Under the pieces are notes generated by a model. The model made no database searches. It worked only from the letters and a program-made list of their open reading frames with translations, and was not told the DNA's origin. DNA of 64,000 nt, from the NCBI GenBank assembly GCA_022559845.1, contig CM040117.1, forward strand, positions 84,704,559-84,768,558, written 5' to 3'. Below, piece after piece: positions 45,621 through 57,778 of the stretch. A program made the position numbers and the translations under genes. The DNA comes from Amorphophallus konjac (lineage: Eukaryota; Streptophyta; Magnoliopsida; Alismatales; Araceae). Positions within the stretch are counted from its first letter, which is position 1. Each line of letters starts with the position of its first letter.

Positions 45621-47741
45621 TCCTCCTGAGTGCGCTCCGCACAGGCCTTCATGAATATCTTGGATAGCTCGGTTGGCTTCATCAGGGCCGAGACACTTCA
45701 GGAGGGGACCGGAGAAAGACCTCCGGTAGAGAGTGTCGTCAAGAACTACGAAGCGCCAGGCTTGGTACTTCAATCTGCGGGCCTCTCGAGGGTCGGAAGG
45801 CTCTTGAGAGTCCCGGAGCCATGACAGGTAGGGGGTGCGCCAGTCGCTCAGAATGGCTGAGTCAACAGTACGGAGCTCCGAGTCAATGCTCGGGCGCTCT
45901 AGCTCTTCAAGGAGGACCGATCGGGTACCTTCGGGGTCGAGAGAGGAGGCCAGCCGAGAGAGGGCGTCCGCTCGGGAGTTTTCCTCCCGAGCTATTCGGA
46001 CTACCTTGAATCTCTCGAACTGTTGGGCTAGGTCTCTGACCAGTTGGAGGTATTTGACCATTGGTGCCTCTCGAGCTTCGTACTCGCCGTTGACTTGGCT
46101 AGCGACCAGCTGGGAGTCAGTATGGATTTTGACTCGCTCAGCCCCTAACCGTCAGGCCATGCGCGCTCCCCAGATAAGGGCCTCGTACTCGGAAGCGTTG
46201 TTGGATGCCTGAAAGTTGAACTTCAAGGCGTATTGTAGTTCTGCTCCTTCGGGGGACTTCAGGAGGATTCCGGCACCACTACCGACCGAGTTGGAGGATC
46301 CATCAACGAACAATTCCAAGGTCGGCCTTGGCACGGGCGGGGATCTTTCTTCAGTCGGGATGGTGCTTTCGGTGATGAGGTCCGCGAGCGCTTGGCCTTT
46401 CATAGCTGAGCGCGGCCGATAGGATATATCATAGGCCCCAAGCATAATGGCCCATTTGACGAGTCGTCCCGAGGCTTCGGGGTGGGCCAGGATCTTCTTC
46501 AATGGTTCACCGGTTAGCACGGTGATGGGGTGACCCTGGAAATAGGGCCGGAGGCGCCTGTCGGAGGTAACCAACGCTAGCACGAGTTTCTCGGTTGCGG
46601 GGTACCTCCTTTCAGCCTCGTTGAGCACCTTGCTGGTGTAGTAGACCGACCTCTCGACTCCTGATTCATCTCTTACTAGGATTGAGCTAACCATAGATGG
46701 CGTTGCCGAGAGATAGAGCAGCAAGACTTCACCCGGAACGGGCTTGGAGAGCACCGGGGGCGAGGCCAAGAACTCCTTGAGCTCGGTGAACGCTTTCTGG
46801 CATTCCTCATCCCATGCGAATGTAGCAGATGCCAATTTGGGCCCCCTCAACAGCTTGAAGAAGGGCAGGCATCGTTCGGCCGCACGGGACAGGAACCGGC
46901 TGAGAGCGGCGACACGCCCAGTTAGGCATTGGACGTCCTTGACGCAGGTGGGCGGGCGCATGTCCAGGATGGCCTGGACTTTGTCGGGGTTGGCCTCGAT
47001 CCCGCGCTGCTTGACTAGGAAACCCATGAACTTCCCAGATCTCACTCCGAAGGCACACTTGGCAGGATTGAGCTTCATGTTGTACCTCAGGAGGGTGTCG
47101 AAGGTCTCAGCGAGGTCGATGAAGTGGTCTTCGGCCTTGGGGGTGTTGACGAGCATATCGTCGATGTAGGCCTCGATGTTCCGACCTAGCTGTCCTTCAA
47201 ACATGTGGTTGACCAGCCTCTGGTATGTGGCTCCGGCGTTTTTCAACCCGAAAGGCATCCAGGTGTAGCAGTATACGCCGTAGTCGGTGATGAATGCGAT
47301 CTTCTCGACATCATCTGGATCCATTCTGATCTGGTGGTAACCTGAATAGGTGTCTAGGAAGCTGAGTATCTCGTTGCCCGAGGTTGAGTCAACCAATTGG
47401 TCGATGCTCGGCAATGGATAACAGTCCTTAGGGGTGGCCTTATTCAGGTCGGTGAAATCCACGCACATCCGCCACTTGCCTGAAGCTTTCGGTACCAGGA
47501 CGACGTTGGCTAGCCACGTCGGGTACAGGACCGGCCTAAAAAGGCCAGTCCCTTGCCCCTTGGTGACCTGCGCCTTGATGATCGCCTGTTTCTCTGGTGC
47601 ATGCTTCCTCCTGCACTACTGTACGGGCTTCGCGGCGGGGTCGAGGTTGAGCTTGTGCATTACTGTCTCCTCTGGTATCCCAGAGAGTTGATCATCAGCC
47701 CAAGCAAAAACTCGGATGTACTAAAAAATGAACTTTTTATA
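45621..47741 (-). pseudogene. E4 reverse transcriptase and dual RNase H
   Basis: RT motifs are MCVDFTDLNKATPKDCYPLP, WMPFGLKNAGATYQ and YIDD (47157-47168). After the eroded gypsy RNase H, an archaeal-type RNase H begins near 46322 with LFVDGSSN, followed by SEYEALIWG, HTDSQLVA and RADALSRLAS. A TGA at 46152 splits this second domain, and stops near 47745, 47640 and 47600 affect the RT N-terminus. 438 codons from 47468 remain open. Confidence 0.88.
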
Positions 47742-50020
47742 TTACTGTTGAACCTCAGACGGTAGGTCGGCTCCGATCTTTACTCCTAGGGTCGGGTCAT
47801 CGTTTAGGAAAATCGCCAGCAATTCGCCACCAGGCTCGGTGGTTACGGATTTATCCTCGACTACCCGGGGGCCCTTGTCCTTCCCGTCCGGCCTTGTGGC
47901 CTCTACCGAGATATTGTAGCACCTTCTGGCCGCGGCCTGGTTAACTCGGACTTCCCCCAACCCTTTTTTGGTGGGGAACTTCATTTTCTGGTGATAGGTA
48001 GACGGCACCGCTTTTATCCGGCTGAGGATTCCCCGACCAAAGATGGTGTTGTATGCTATCATACCTTTAATCACTATGAAGTCCACCATGACCGTAACGG
48101 TTTTGGGTGGGGTGCCGAGGGTAACCGGCAGGCTTAGGGCTCCCTCGGGATAGGTGGCCAGGGCATTGAACCCGCAGAGAGGGGTTCGGATCGGGTGGAG
48201 TTTGGATGGTTCCTCCCCCATCTTAAGGAAACAATCATAAGACAGTACATCAGGGGAACTCCTATTGCCAACTAGAATCCTATCTACGTTACAATGATTT
48301 ATCGTAGCCGAAATCACGAGGGCGTCGTCATGCGGGGTGCTCAGCCCTTCCAGGTCTTGGTCGGAGAAGACTATGACCTGCGGCTCACTCGGCGGGGCCT
48401 TAGGAGGCTCTATGGCTTGGCTCACCCGCTCGGCATGACGCTTCCTTCCTCGGCTGCTGTCGCCGCCTGATGCTGCTCCTCCGGAGATGACACTGATGTG
48501 TACCCCGCGGGGGGTATTGTCGATCTCCTCTGGGGCGCCTCGGTCTTCTTTACGCTCGGCTATGAACCGAGCTAGATGTCCCTGATAGATGAGGCGCTCT
48601 ATCTCATCCTGGAGCTGGTGGCAGTCGCCGGTGTGGTGCCCGTGATCGCTATGGAATAGGCAGTGCTTGTTGCGATTACGGTTCTTCGATCTCATTGGCT
48701 CGGGTTGGCGGAGGAGGCCCGAGTCCTTGATGCCTTCGTAGATATCGTAGATCGGCGCGGCTAGTGGGGTGTACCGCTCGTACTTCCGTGATGGTTCCTT
48801 GCGTTCCCCATCGCGGTTCCGCCTTTTCCCCAAACCTGAGCTTGGCTCGGAAGCCCGCTTCTTGTCCCCCTCCCGACCCGAGCCGGTTGCGTCTCGACAA
48901 GCGCTGAGCACCTCTTCGCACTCGGTGTGGCGTATTGCTAGAGTCAATATCACTAGCTTGAAGGTCATATCACTAGCTCGGAAAGGGTCGAGGGAGGGTG
49001 GAGGACAAGTTCGCGATGGAGATTCTCGTCCCGGGTGCTCCCAGTCAGCGTGGTTATGGCTGAGGCCACGTCCAGGCAGGGGATTCTCAGGGATTCTGAC
49101 TTGAATCGGTGAATATAAGCCCGGAGTCTTTCCCCTTGCGCCTGTTTGAGGGATAGGAGCCCCGCTATCGATCTTGGGGGGGCACTTCCGGCGAAACTCC
49201 CTTTGAAGACTCGCCCAAATTACTTGAAGTCTCGGATGGATCCGGGGGTGAGGGCCCGGAACCACGCCTGGGCGCCCAGGACCAGGGTGGTCGCGAAGGC
49301 TCGACACTTGATGGCGTATGACGCTCCATGCAAGGTCATCAAAGCGTCGAAGCTGTCGTAATGATCGACCGGGTATCCCTGGCCGTCGTAGAGCTTGAAG
49401 GTCGGGATGGAGGTTCTGGAAGACACCTCTGCCTTAAAGATGTATTCGGAGAACGGGGATTTCTCCTCATGCTCCGGGAAAGTGGTCTTCTGCAGGGCGC
49501 GGAGGGCGCGCTCCTATTCTGCGAAATGCCTCTCGAAATCTCGCAGCCGGAGGGATAACTCCGGCTGTTGTCGCGCCGTGGGGCTGGGAGGAGCATCCTG
49601 GTGATCCCCAGGAACATCGGTCTCCGGGTTCAGACGGTGCGCCCCAGGTTTTCCACGCCTTGGTGTGGAGGAAGCCTCTTGCTCCGGAGGCGGAGCCTGC
49701 GAGGGTCCTCCAATCCTGTTGCGGATGATCTGCTGGCCGCGGAGAGTGAAGCGGCCTTCGGCGGTGTGCTCGGATGCATTCTCGCGGGGAGGGCTCCCCG
49801 ACGGGGTGCGGGACCTTCCATCCCTAGCTGCCTGGGTCCTCATGAGTTCCACGAGGACATCCAGTTTCACGTTGAGGGCCTGGAAGGCGTCCGTACCACC
49901 GTTGGGCGGTAGCCCTACCACCGCAGGGGGTGGTGGTGGTGGTGGTCCGTCGGCAGGGGCACTGGCATTGGAGGGGGGGTTCTGTGAGGCCCGAGAGGGG
50001 CCATCCCCCTCCGCTACCAT
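47742..50020 (-). pseudogene. E4 gag-protease
   Basis: The start is taken at 50020 (MVAEGDGPSRA). A Pro-rich N-terminus is followed by the gag domain at about 49430-48960 (YDSFDALM, AQAWFRAL, SFAGSAPP). A zinc-knuckle-like CLFHSDHGHHTGDCHQL is near 48590-48670. The protease segment follows. At the active site (about 48255-48285) the sequence reads VGNRSS where Tat proteases have VDNGSS, so the catalytic Asp is Gly and the Gly is Arg. Stops at 49514 and 49220 and a frameshift at about 48960-49220 add to the damage. Confidence 0.82.
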
Positions 50021-50096
50021 GGCCTTTCCCCTATCACCGGCGGACCTCCTCCCTAAGCTCCTTCGCACAATACTGGCTTCTCGTACGTTTCCAACA

Positions 50097-50106
50097 GACG
50101 GCGCCA
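50097..50106 (-). other. E4 primer binding site, Asp type
   Basis: Minus-strand TGGCGCCGTC matches the first bases of the tRNA-Asp-type primer site (TGGCGCCG) used by many Tat/Athila elements, two bases from the LTR. Confidence 0.75.
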
Positions 50107-50108
50107 AA

Positions 50109-50886
50109 TGAAGAGGCAAGATCTCGCGCTGGTCCTGAGCGGGCAGTGGATCACCGGATAGTGAACTGCAAGAAAGGGAAACGGATCAGGGGGCCCAGGG
50201 ATGAGTCCCTGGGGAAAACCCTCCGATACTTAAGTCAGTAGAGCTATGGTGGGAGCAATATAGGGAGGAAGTAGCTTCTGCGCGAGATCCCTCTCCACTA
50301 GAAGGGAGAAGTGGTTCCTGCTCAGGAGTTTTGAGCGTGTGATTGCCCTTACCTTTCACCGGAGGGTATCCCTGGGCTAAATAGTGTGCCATCTTCTGGA
50401 GCCCTGTAAGTCGAGGAGTTTCAGGTGGGGGTTACGTCCTCGATGAGGGCTTTTATTGCCTTATCGTGGGAGCGTTATCACCTTGGGGAGCTGGAGTCCC
50501 TCACCTTTATAAATTCCTGCCCACCGAGGACTCTTAACGGCTGCATGGATAAGCAATCGTCGGCCGTACCGAGCTCAGAGAGGCCAGCCCTATCCGGGTG
50601 GTAGGCTTAGCTCGGATGAAGATGGGTCGGATTGGTCAACATGCGCCTTCTTCCCCTGGGCGGAGAGATGGCTCGGGCATGGACCTTTCCTGTGACCTGA
50701 CCGACGCTCGGGCCTTCCGAGCCTAGAGGCCGCCTAGGAAGGTAGTATCCTTGAGCAAAACTTTTATTGGGCATTCTCGCCTAAGTGGGCCCCAGGGGGC
50801 TGTCACTTGGCTGAGCTGAGCCTTGTTGGGCCCTGAGGGGCCTAGTTCGGCTGCTCTTAATTGGGCTACAGAAATCCCCCTCTCCA
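50109..50886 (-). repeat. E4 5' LTR
   Basis: 778 bp, same ends as the left copy. The minus-strand TATA box is at about 50503-50514. Confidence 0.95.
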
Positions 50887-51459
50887 AAACCCATGGATCT
50901 TGGTTTACGTAGAGGAGATGCCAAATGCTATTTCCCCCATGTGGTCAAGCCTAATTAAAAAAGTTTAGCCTAATGAGGCCAAAAGAGGGGGGCATCCCCC
51001 TTATTTACAGAGAGAAAGTGGGCTTTTCTTCCCACTTTGTCTCCCTTGGTCAACAAGAGAGGCTTGGTCCAAGTTGGGCCATAGACCAGCCAATTGGGCC
51101 TTCCAATCTAGGAAACCCATGAGAAAGAGAGAAGCCCAATTGGGCCTTAAGTCATTTAAAGACCCATTATGAAGTCTAGTGGTCCAATATGGCCACACTT
51201 CTTAATGGACTCTAAAGGGCTTAATCCAAATGGCTTATTAAGAGCCTTACAAAGAGCCCAACATGAAAACCCAAATAAAAACACACATTACAAGCCCAAA
51301 TACAATGTAAATAAATGCTAAAAAAGTGTCATAACTCATGGCGGAGACTCCAGACTATCTCCGAGCCAAAGAGAAGCTGATGTAGCTTGAGTGGTGCTCC
51401 GCGTACGGTACCGACGGCTCTCCGGTTCGTGCTTCTCGCTCTCTCTGGTGTCCGCACCA

Positions 51460-52080
51460 ATTCTCCCCGGGTGGGAGAAACTCTACCCTGTCGAGTAAGG
51501 GTCTGCATCGGTCTGGTAGCGCTCCAGTAGGTCCGGATCTATCCGCTGCAACTCTCCACGGGTGATCCAAGTATCCTCGGTGGTGGGTCACCTTCTCCAA
51601 CTCACTAGGTAGCGCGGGTAGGATCCACTCCTTGTAACTGTCACCTGCTCATCCAGTATATGATCGATATACTCTCGCTGCTGTGAAAATGTGGCTGGTG
51701 GTGGACACTCTGGTATGGGATCACTCTCAATGGGAGGAGATGGCTTGAAAGGCTCACTAGGGATCACCGTTGGGTCCCTATATGCAACTAGATCCGACAC
51801 ATTGAAAGTTGAGCTTATACCATATTCCTCGGGTAGGTCCACAACATATGCATTGGATCCAACGCGTTTCAACACTCTAAATGGACCGGCTCCGCGAGCT
51901 TGCAATTTCTTTACGGTCCCAGAGGGAAACCGTTCAAGTATTACCCTGATCATGACATATTCACCCTCTTGGAACTCACGGTGGTGTCGATGGGCATCGG
52001 CTAACTCCTTATACCGTGCATTGCTGGCCTCAATGTGACGACTGATGTCGTCATGCAAACTCCTAACATGCTTAGCAAAA
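51460..52080 (-). pseudogene. E3 integrase C-terminus and chromodomain
   Basis: Similarity to E2 starts abruptly at AKHVRSLHDD (about 52078) and continues through GAGPFRVLKRVG and the linker to a chromodomain YLVSWRR. There TGG has become TGA at 51588, in the middle of the domain. The catalytic core and everything before it in pol are absent. The polypurine tract precedes the LTR end at 51459. Confidence 0.8.
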
Positions 52081-52184
52081 GAAAAACACACGGATGCACA
52101 CATGACCCTAAAGAACCCTACGGTTAGTCCGACCCAATCATATGCAAGGTGGTCCAAGACATCCGAATGTGTGCCATGCATACC

Positions 52185-53729
52185 CTAGGTGTTACCGAAT
52201 GTCGGTACAGTCATAAGATGGTCCTTTGGATTTGGGAGGTTTGGGTGGGCCAAGAGGGTTGGGTGTCTCTCGCCCGTGAACGGACTCGGTGGGTGTCGAT
52301 GGCCCGGCCCGTGGGGAAGGGGTATAATGGTGGACTCCCCTAAAGAGGTGGAATAGAGATTGTGGACCAAGGGGCCCACTAAGAAAGGGACGAAGGGATC
52401 AAATAATGTGTGACCCCTCGATATGGATTCCCTCATCTCAAGGTCCCATGTGTGGAAGTCTAGAAGGTGTTGTTGATCTCCTTCATCCATGAAGGGAGAT
52501 GGGACGGTGTATAGGATATAGGATTCCTCCCTTGGGACAAATGGACTAAAGTGAGCCTCGGGCGGTAGGGGAAGGAACAAAAGAACCTCCGTGGTGATAT
52601 GGCCCACGGTGTACACGGAGGTAATGGACCCCAAAGCGGAATGGGTGAAGCTATGACCTGTGGGTCGGTCGAAGCCTGGGGCCAACATATGCGTCAACTT
52701 CCATTGGCAGTCTAATCCCTGGAGAAGGTCTTCCAAGGTATCTATGTGGTGACTAGACCGAAACGTTGTGTGGAAGGAGTTGACGGGCACTACTTGTAGT
52801 GCGGGGTCCATGGATGGGTAGTAAGATGGGGCATGGACCAAACCTGTCCTAAGCCAGCTAAAGAGTGGCTCCGCTATGAGTAGCTTTCCCGTTAGAAACA
52901 CGGGTAACTCTTGCTGAGATGACTCCAAATGAAATGGCTCAGGGTGAGGATTGAAAATGGGTGGCAAAGGAGCACTAGGAGAAAGGCTGTCCACTAGGAG
53001 GGGAAGAGGACCTTGGGACCCCATAGGTGGAGCCGGGTTGGGACTACCGGCCATGACCTCCCTAGGCATGAGTATGGCTATGTCCGGACTCGGAGGTGGG
53101 CAAGGGGAGACCAGCGACTCAAAATAAGCACATCTCCTATCCACCCGATCCAAAATCATTTGTACAAGTTTGGCAACGGTGTGGCTTGGATTAGGGGTAT
53201 CGCGGTGGACTCGCCCATAATCAACTGGCCTAGGCTTGGGTACCTGAGGGGCTTCTTGCCTCCGGATATGACCCACTTAGTTGGAAGTGAGTTGGTGGGG
53301 TTGGCTGGGGGTGTGACTCACATGGTTGGAAGTAAATGGGTGGGACGGGTTGGAAGGTACCGGATGGGGAAGGTAGACCCTTCTAAGCTCTCTCTTCGTG
53401 TCCCACCATGACTCGATGGGCCATTGCCTCCTAACCTTTCTCAAGCGCTCACTGTGGTCCCACTTTTCGGTGGCCTTGTGTAGAAGCCTCTCCTTGGTGA
53501 AATAGAATTGACCGGCTTCGGACATGGTATAACAATCAAAGTATGTGTCCATGGCGGCCTCCCACTTGAGGTAGTCGCCCGGGTCATTGGAGCCATAAAA
53601 ATCTGAGGCTTCGGGCCTACGGAAGTGGAGAGGGTGGTTGCCAAGTCCATGGGTGTGCCAACGGTCATATCGCCTGGGCGATCGAGATTCCATTGGAAAT
53701 GGGGAACTACAAGATAAACATGCTGACAC
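52185..53729 (-). CDS. E3 gag fragment fused to an unfamiliar conserved frame
   Basis: One frame of 515 codons with a single TAA at 53277. The first about 150 codons match the gag start of E2 (DFYGSNDPGDYLKWE, MDTYFD). The remaining about 363 codons are Pro-, Ser- and His-rich with no family I recognise. Conserved stretches shared with E5 include LLIAEPLFSWL, PSMDP, VPVNSFHT, FRSSHHIDTLEDL, TTEVLLFLPLP and RGHTLFDPF. It sits where protease and pol should be. No transmembrane segment or catalytic motif is evident. It could be a captured host sequence or a highly diverged gag C-terminus. Confidence 0.6.
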
Positions 53730-54011
53730 TTGGACAAGACACTAGACACGACTATGCAAGGTTAAAATGCACTAACTAATACACACTAAGGACCCTAGAC
53801 TTAAACCAAGACTCGGTACGTGGCGGAGTTAATAGATCCGAAGATCACTCACGCAAGTGTGCGGCCTTCCCGATAGGCGTAGCCTAACGTTCGGACAACA
53901 CCTTTTGATGTACCGATTAATGGTATGCAAATGCAACCTTAGACTTAGACACATTTTTTTTTTTTTGAACCAAATACTACCCTAGACTCAACTGGCGCTC
54001 TAATACCAAAC
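53730..54011 (-). other. E3 leader and primer binding site
   Basis: A leader of about 280 bp. At 53998-54009 the minus strand reads TGGTATTAGAGC, the initiator-Met site with one transition. Confidence 0.75.
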
Positions 54012-56339
54012 TGATGCGGGACGGACATGGGGACCGACTCTAAGTGAAGCGGACCTCGGACTCTAAATGCGGACGCGACCGGAAACATACAACAATGGAG
54101 ACACCTTGGCCCGACACTAAGAGTTCCTATGGGCTATACGTCGCTAACAGAAACGCAAGCTCACTCATCGTCCCAAGCGAGGGGAAATGCGGATCCGCGC
54201 GGTTGAGAAAACGGCAGAGTCAAGGGTGGTCGACTCACTTCCGTGCTCAAATCGAGCCACGGGATGGGTCACTCCCTCGCTCACAGCGGTGACATGATCT
54301 CACGGGCTAGAATCCTAACGCACTCACAGCGGCATATGACTATATACTAAACTAGCAAATGAACGCCAAGAAGTAATATCGTTACCTCCACGCTCCCGGC
54401 ATGGGGAAGACAACCCCGGCCAAATCCGTACTCCCGGTTAACAAATTTTTACAGCGGTACAAAGTTTTGACCCACTCCACGCAGGGAGGTAACAGGTCAC
54501 ATGTGGGGCCCGGGAGTAGCGAGAATTGGGTTGACGGGCAGCATCTTGATGTCGCTCCGACAGTGCCGAAACCCACGTTTTAGTGCTATCCGGACGGTGC
54601 GATCTGCGGGTCCGTGGGGCCCACGTGCTGCTCAGTCCTCTGGACCTGACGGGGTAGGTCCCGCTGTGATGGTGACACCTGGTGGCACGCTCCCCTGGAT
54701 GGCGGCCGGGCTGGAACACCGGTCGGAGGCCGATCGGCTTCGATCTCCAAGTCTTGGAGTTGCTGCCCACGGATCTGCTGCTTCTGTTTTGCCACACGCG
54801 ATCCGGCGAGATCTGTCGCTGCGATCACTTCCAACGTCGAATCGACGCACAAGAGGTATCGTTGGAAAGCTCTCTTGAAATCCTTCGACCCACTATGACT
54901 CCAGAAAATTCGTGGGGACTGTACTTTTGTTGGCAGATTTATGAACCGGACTGATCTCTGTTTCAGATCTGGCTGGGGAGAAAGGAAGTTTCCTGAGAGT
55001 TGGCATTGACCGTGAAGTAGACCTCCGATTCAGACTTTGAACGCTTCAGAAACGTTGTAGAGGGGAGAGAGAGGAAAACGGCAATAATTTGTATGAAGGG
55101 TTTGGCGGAGGTTTCGATTTGTTGGGGATTTTATACTAACTGGGCATCGGATCTGGACAGTGGCAGATAGAATTGAGTTGGGATCTGGAGTGAATTTTTA
55201 GAAAATATGAACGTGAACTTAAATTCACAAGCAAATTTTTGGATGTGGTATTAGGTAGATAGAACCTTCAATAAACATATCAAGTCATTTGAATCACATG
55301 AAGGTGGGTTCATGAATGACCTATTAGGGTTTTGGAAATCTGGGCAGACTACTGGCAGATCTGAAAGAAGGTGGAGAACAAAATAGGAAAAATGGAAAAT
55401 AGAAACTAGAGGCTCCACCAATTTTTATAGGACGTGGTGATGATCTATGGAACTCACCCTGAAAGTTTGGGCTCCAAAAGATCTCGTGGCTGGGAGCAGA
55501 AATTCATGGAAGAAGGGGCTGTCCTGGATAGACAGAACTCCAACGACGATGGCGGTGGTGCGACGGCGGCAACGACGGCGGCGGCGGCGGCAACGACGAA
55601 CTCACGAACTGATAGAAGAGGTTTCACACCTCTGATTCACAGCCTTCCCAGCTGTAGAAGGGGGGGGAGAGGAGAGAGACAGGGGGCGGCCCTTGCTTGA
55701 TCCAACAAAATTCAGATTTTTCTCTTCATTAATTCTTGAAAATAGGAAATATAACCTTTTTATATGAAACCCATGGATCTTGGTTTATGTAGAGGAGATG
55801 CCAAATGCTATTTCCCCCATGTGGTCAAGCCTAATTAAAAAAGTTTAGCCTAAAGAGGCCAAAAGAGGGGGGCATCCCCCTTATATACGGAGAGAAAGTG
55901 GGCTTTTCTTCCCACTTTGTCTCCCTTGGTCAACAAGAGAGGCTTGGTCCAAGTTGGGCCATAGACCAGCCAATTGGGCCTTCCAATCTAGGAAACCCAT
56001 GAGAAAGAGAGAAGCCCAATTGGGCCTTAAGTCATTTAAAGACCCATTATGAAGTCTAGTGGTCCAATATGGCAACACTTCTTAATGGACTCGAAAGGGA
56101 TTAATCCAAATGGCTTATTAAGAGCCTTACAAGGAGCCCAACATGAAAACCCAAATAAAAACACGCATTACAAGCCCAAATACAATGTAAATAAATGCTA
56201 AAAAAATATCCAAACTCATCGCGGAGACTCCAGACTATCTCCGAGCCAAAGAGAAGCTGATGTAGCTCGAGTGGTCCTCCGCGTACGGTACCGACGGCTC
56301 GCCGGTTCGTGCTTCTCGCTCACTCTGGTGTCTGCACCA
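54012..56339 (-). repeat. E3 5' LTR
   Basis: 2328 bp, TGATGCGGGACGG to GTGTCTGCACCA on +. It has a GGCGG-rich simple-sequence patch near 55550-55590. It is followed by CTTTG (56340-56344), the probable target duplication whose left partner was lost with the truncated left LTR. Confidence 0.85.
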
Positions 56340-57778
56340 CTTTGGATTTGGGAAGTTTGGGTGGGCCAGGAGAGTTGAATGCACCTTCTTCCGTACCCCA
56401 ATGAACGGGCTCCTTGCGGAGTGTAGGCGGACTGGCCTGTGGGGTAGTGGTGTGATAGTGAACTTCCCTGAAGAGGGGGGGGGGGTAGATATGGTGGGTC
56501 CAGGGGTTCACTAGGGAAGGGGTCGAAGTGATCAAAGAATGTGTGGCCCCTCGTGATGGGTTCCCCCATGACATGGTCCCACGTTTGGAATTCTTGAAGG
56601 TGTAGGTGGTCACCTTCATGCACTAGGGTATAGGGGACGGTGGTCTCATACAGAAGGTACGGTTCCTCCCTCGGGATAAGTGGAATGAAATCAGACTCGG
56701 CCGGTAAGGGAAGGACTAAGAGAACCTCCGTGGTGACATGACCCATGGTGCACACGGAGGGAATGGACCCTAAGGCTGGATGTGTGAAGCTATGACTATT
56801 GGGTTGGTCGAAGCCTCAGGCCAATAAGTGCGTCAACTGTAACTGCCAGTCTAATCCCTTAATGAGGTCTTCCAATGTATCAATATGGTGACTAGACCGA
56901 AATATGGTATGGAATGAGTTGACGGGCACTAATGGTAGTGTAGGGTCCATGGATGGATAGCAAGGCGGTCTAGGAACCAAGCCTATCTTGAGCCAACTAA
57001 GTAGTGGCTCGGCGATGAATAGCTTTCTCGTTAGAAACACGGGTGGCTCCAAATGCGGTGGCTGCGAATAAAGATCGGAAGGTAAAGTAGGTGGCAAAGG
57101 AGCTATAAGGGAATGGTTCCCCGGCTGGGGTGGGGAAGGCCGTGGGGCAGGCTGTCCGACCGGCTCGGGACTCTACAGATAGGTAGATGCTCGCCGAATG
57201 GCAGCATCAAACCTTGACTCGAAAGGCTCAACCTCTAGAGCGACCAGATAAGAATGCGCCAGAGTGGTCACGTCGCAGCAAAGCAATTCAAACTGGAAGT
57301 GAAGCCGCAAACCTCTCCAAAACTGAAATGCGGTAGTGGTGCTCTCCTCTCCAACTCCATATCCCAACCGGTACTCACCATAGTCCCAAATATACGCAGA
57401 CACGGACTTGTTGCCTTGGACGGGTCTAATCGTGGTGCAGGGGTTGGCCATAGTTGCACATAAGTGGGCATGCAAGAGACTCTTTTTCTCTTTTTTTTTT
57501 CATTTTTTTATACAAAACTAATGCAAGCACCTAGACACGACTCTAAATGGTGAAAAGGGGTAAAATGCGGACTCGAATACAAACTTTGACTTAACCCATA
57601 TCCGATACATGGCGGAGATTTGATCTGAGGATCACACTCACACAAGTGTGCTACCTTCCCGATAGGCGTAACCTATCATTCCGGGAACACCTTTTGATAT
57701 ACCGGGTAAAGGAATACAATGCAAACTTTGGACCGACTAACTGACTACCCTAGACTCGACTTAGTTCTGATACCAATT
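56340..57778 (-). pseudogene. E5 gag fragment fused to the same unfamiliar frame
   Basis: One reading frame from 57475 covers the gag start (YGVGEESTTTAFQFWRGLR, then ALEVEPFES, matching E2 gag) and then the novel region, with stops near 57173, 57098 and 56756. Conserved blocks match E3: LFIAEPLLSWL, YPSMDP, VPVNSFHT, FRSSHHIDTLEDL, TTEVLL-LPLP and RGHTFFD. The match to E3 ends where the E3 LTR begins. The phase between gag and the novel part is the same in both copies, so the fusion predates their split. The primer site is at 57764-57775 (minus TGGTATCAGAAC). Confidence 0.7.

Larger units (their letters stand above)
39625..50886 (-). mobile_element. E4: Tat-type Ty3/gypsy element with antisense genes
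   Basis: 11.26 kb, with two 778-bp LTRs that differ at about 25 positions by eye, an Asp-type primer site and a clear polypurine tract. The minus strand carries gag, protease, RT, archaeal RNase H and integrase. The plus strand, between integrase and 3' LTR, carries a gypsy-type accessory gene with a coiled-coil tail and a second promoter-like unit. Stops and a gag frameshift make it defective. Dual RNase H and antisense genes place it in the Tat lineage, though its sequences are far from E1. Confidence 0.93.
39396..51459 (-). repeat. E3 3' LTR, 5'-truncated and split by E4
   Basis: 39396-39624 aligns with 55543-55773 of the right LTR, and 50892-51459 continues to the LTR end GTGTCCGCACCA. 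About the first 1.5 kb of the LTR is missing at 39396, which marks a deletion or an aberrant junction. Confidence 0.8.
39396..56339 (-). mobile_element. E3: non-autonomous chromovirus derivative, host of E4
   Basis: The left LTR survives as 39396-39624 plus 50892-51459, the right LTR is complete (54012-56339), and the interior is 51460-54011. The interior keeps the gag start, an unfamiliar frame fused to gag, the integrase C-terminus and a chromodomain, but has no protease, RT, RNase H or integrase core. LTR ends match E2 (TGATGCGGGACGG ... GTGTCYGCACCA). The right LTR is followed by CTTTG and sequence homologous to its own interior, so it probably inserted into relative E5. Confidence 0.75.

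Noticed and set aside
45262..45642. 126-codon frame over E4 integrase
   Set aside because: An out-of-phase shadow of the integrase frame, which holds the WGIDILGPF and SDNGRQF motifs.
56216..56755. Open frame reading from the E5 interior into the E3 LTR as a conserved fusion protein
   Set aside because: Near the junction it is in a different phase from the matching E3 frame, so the continuity across the junction looks like chance.
54012..57778. E3 and E5 as a tandem LTR-interior-LTR-interior-LTR array made by unequal recombination
   Set aside because: The sequence after the 54012-56339 LTR matches the middle of the E3 interior (from about 52224) and not its polypurine end, which fits insertion of E3 into E5 better.
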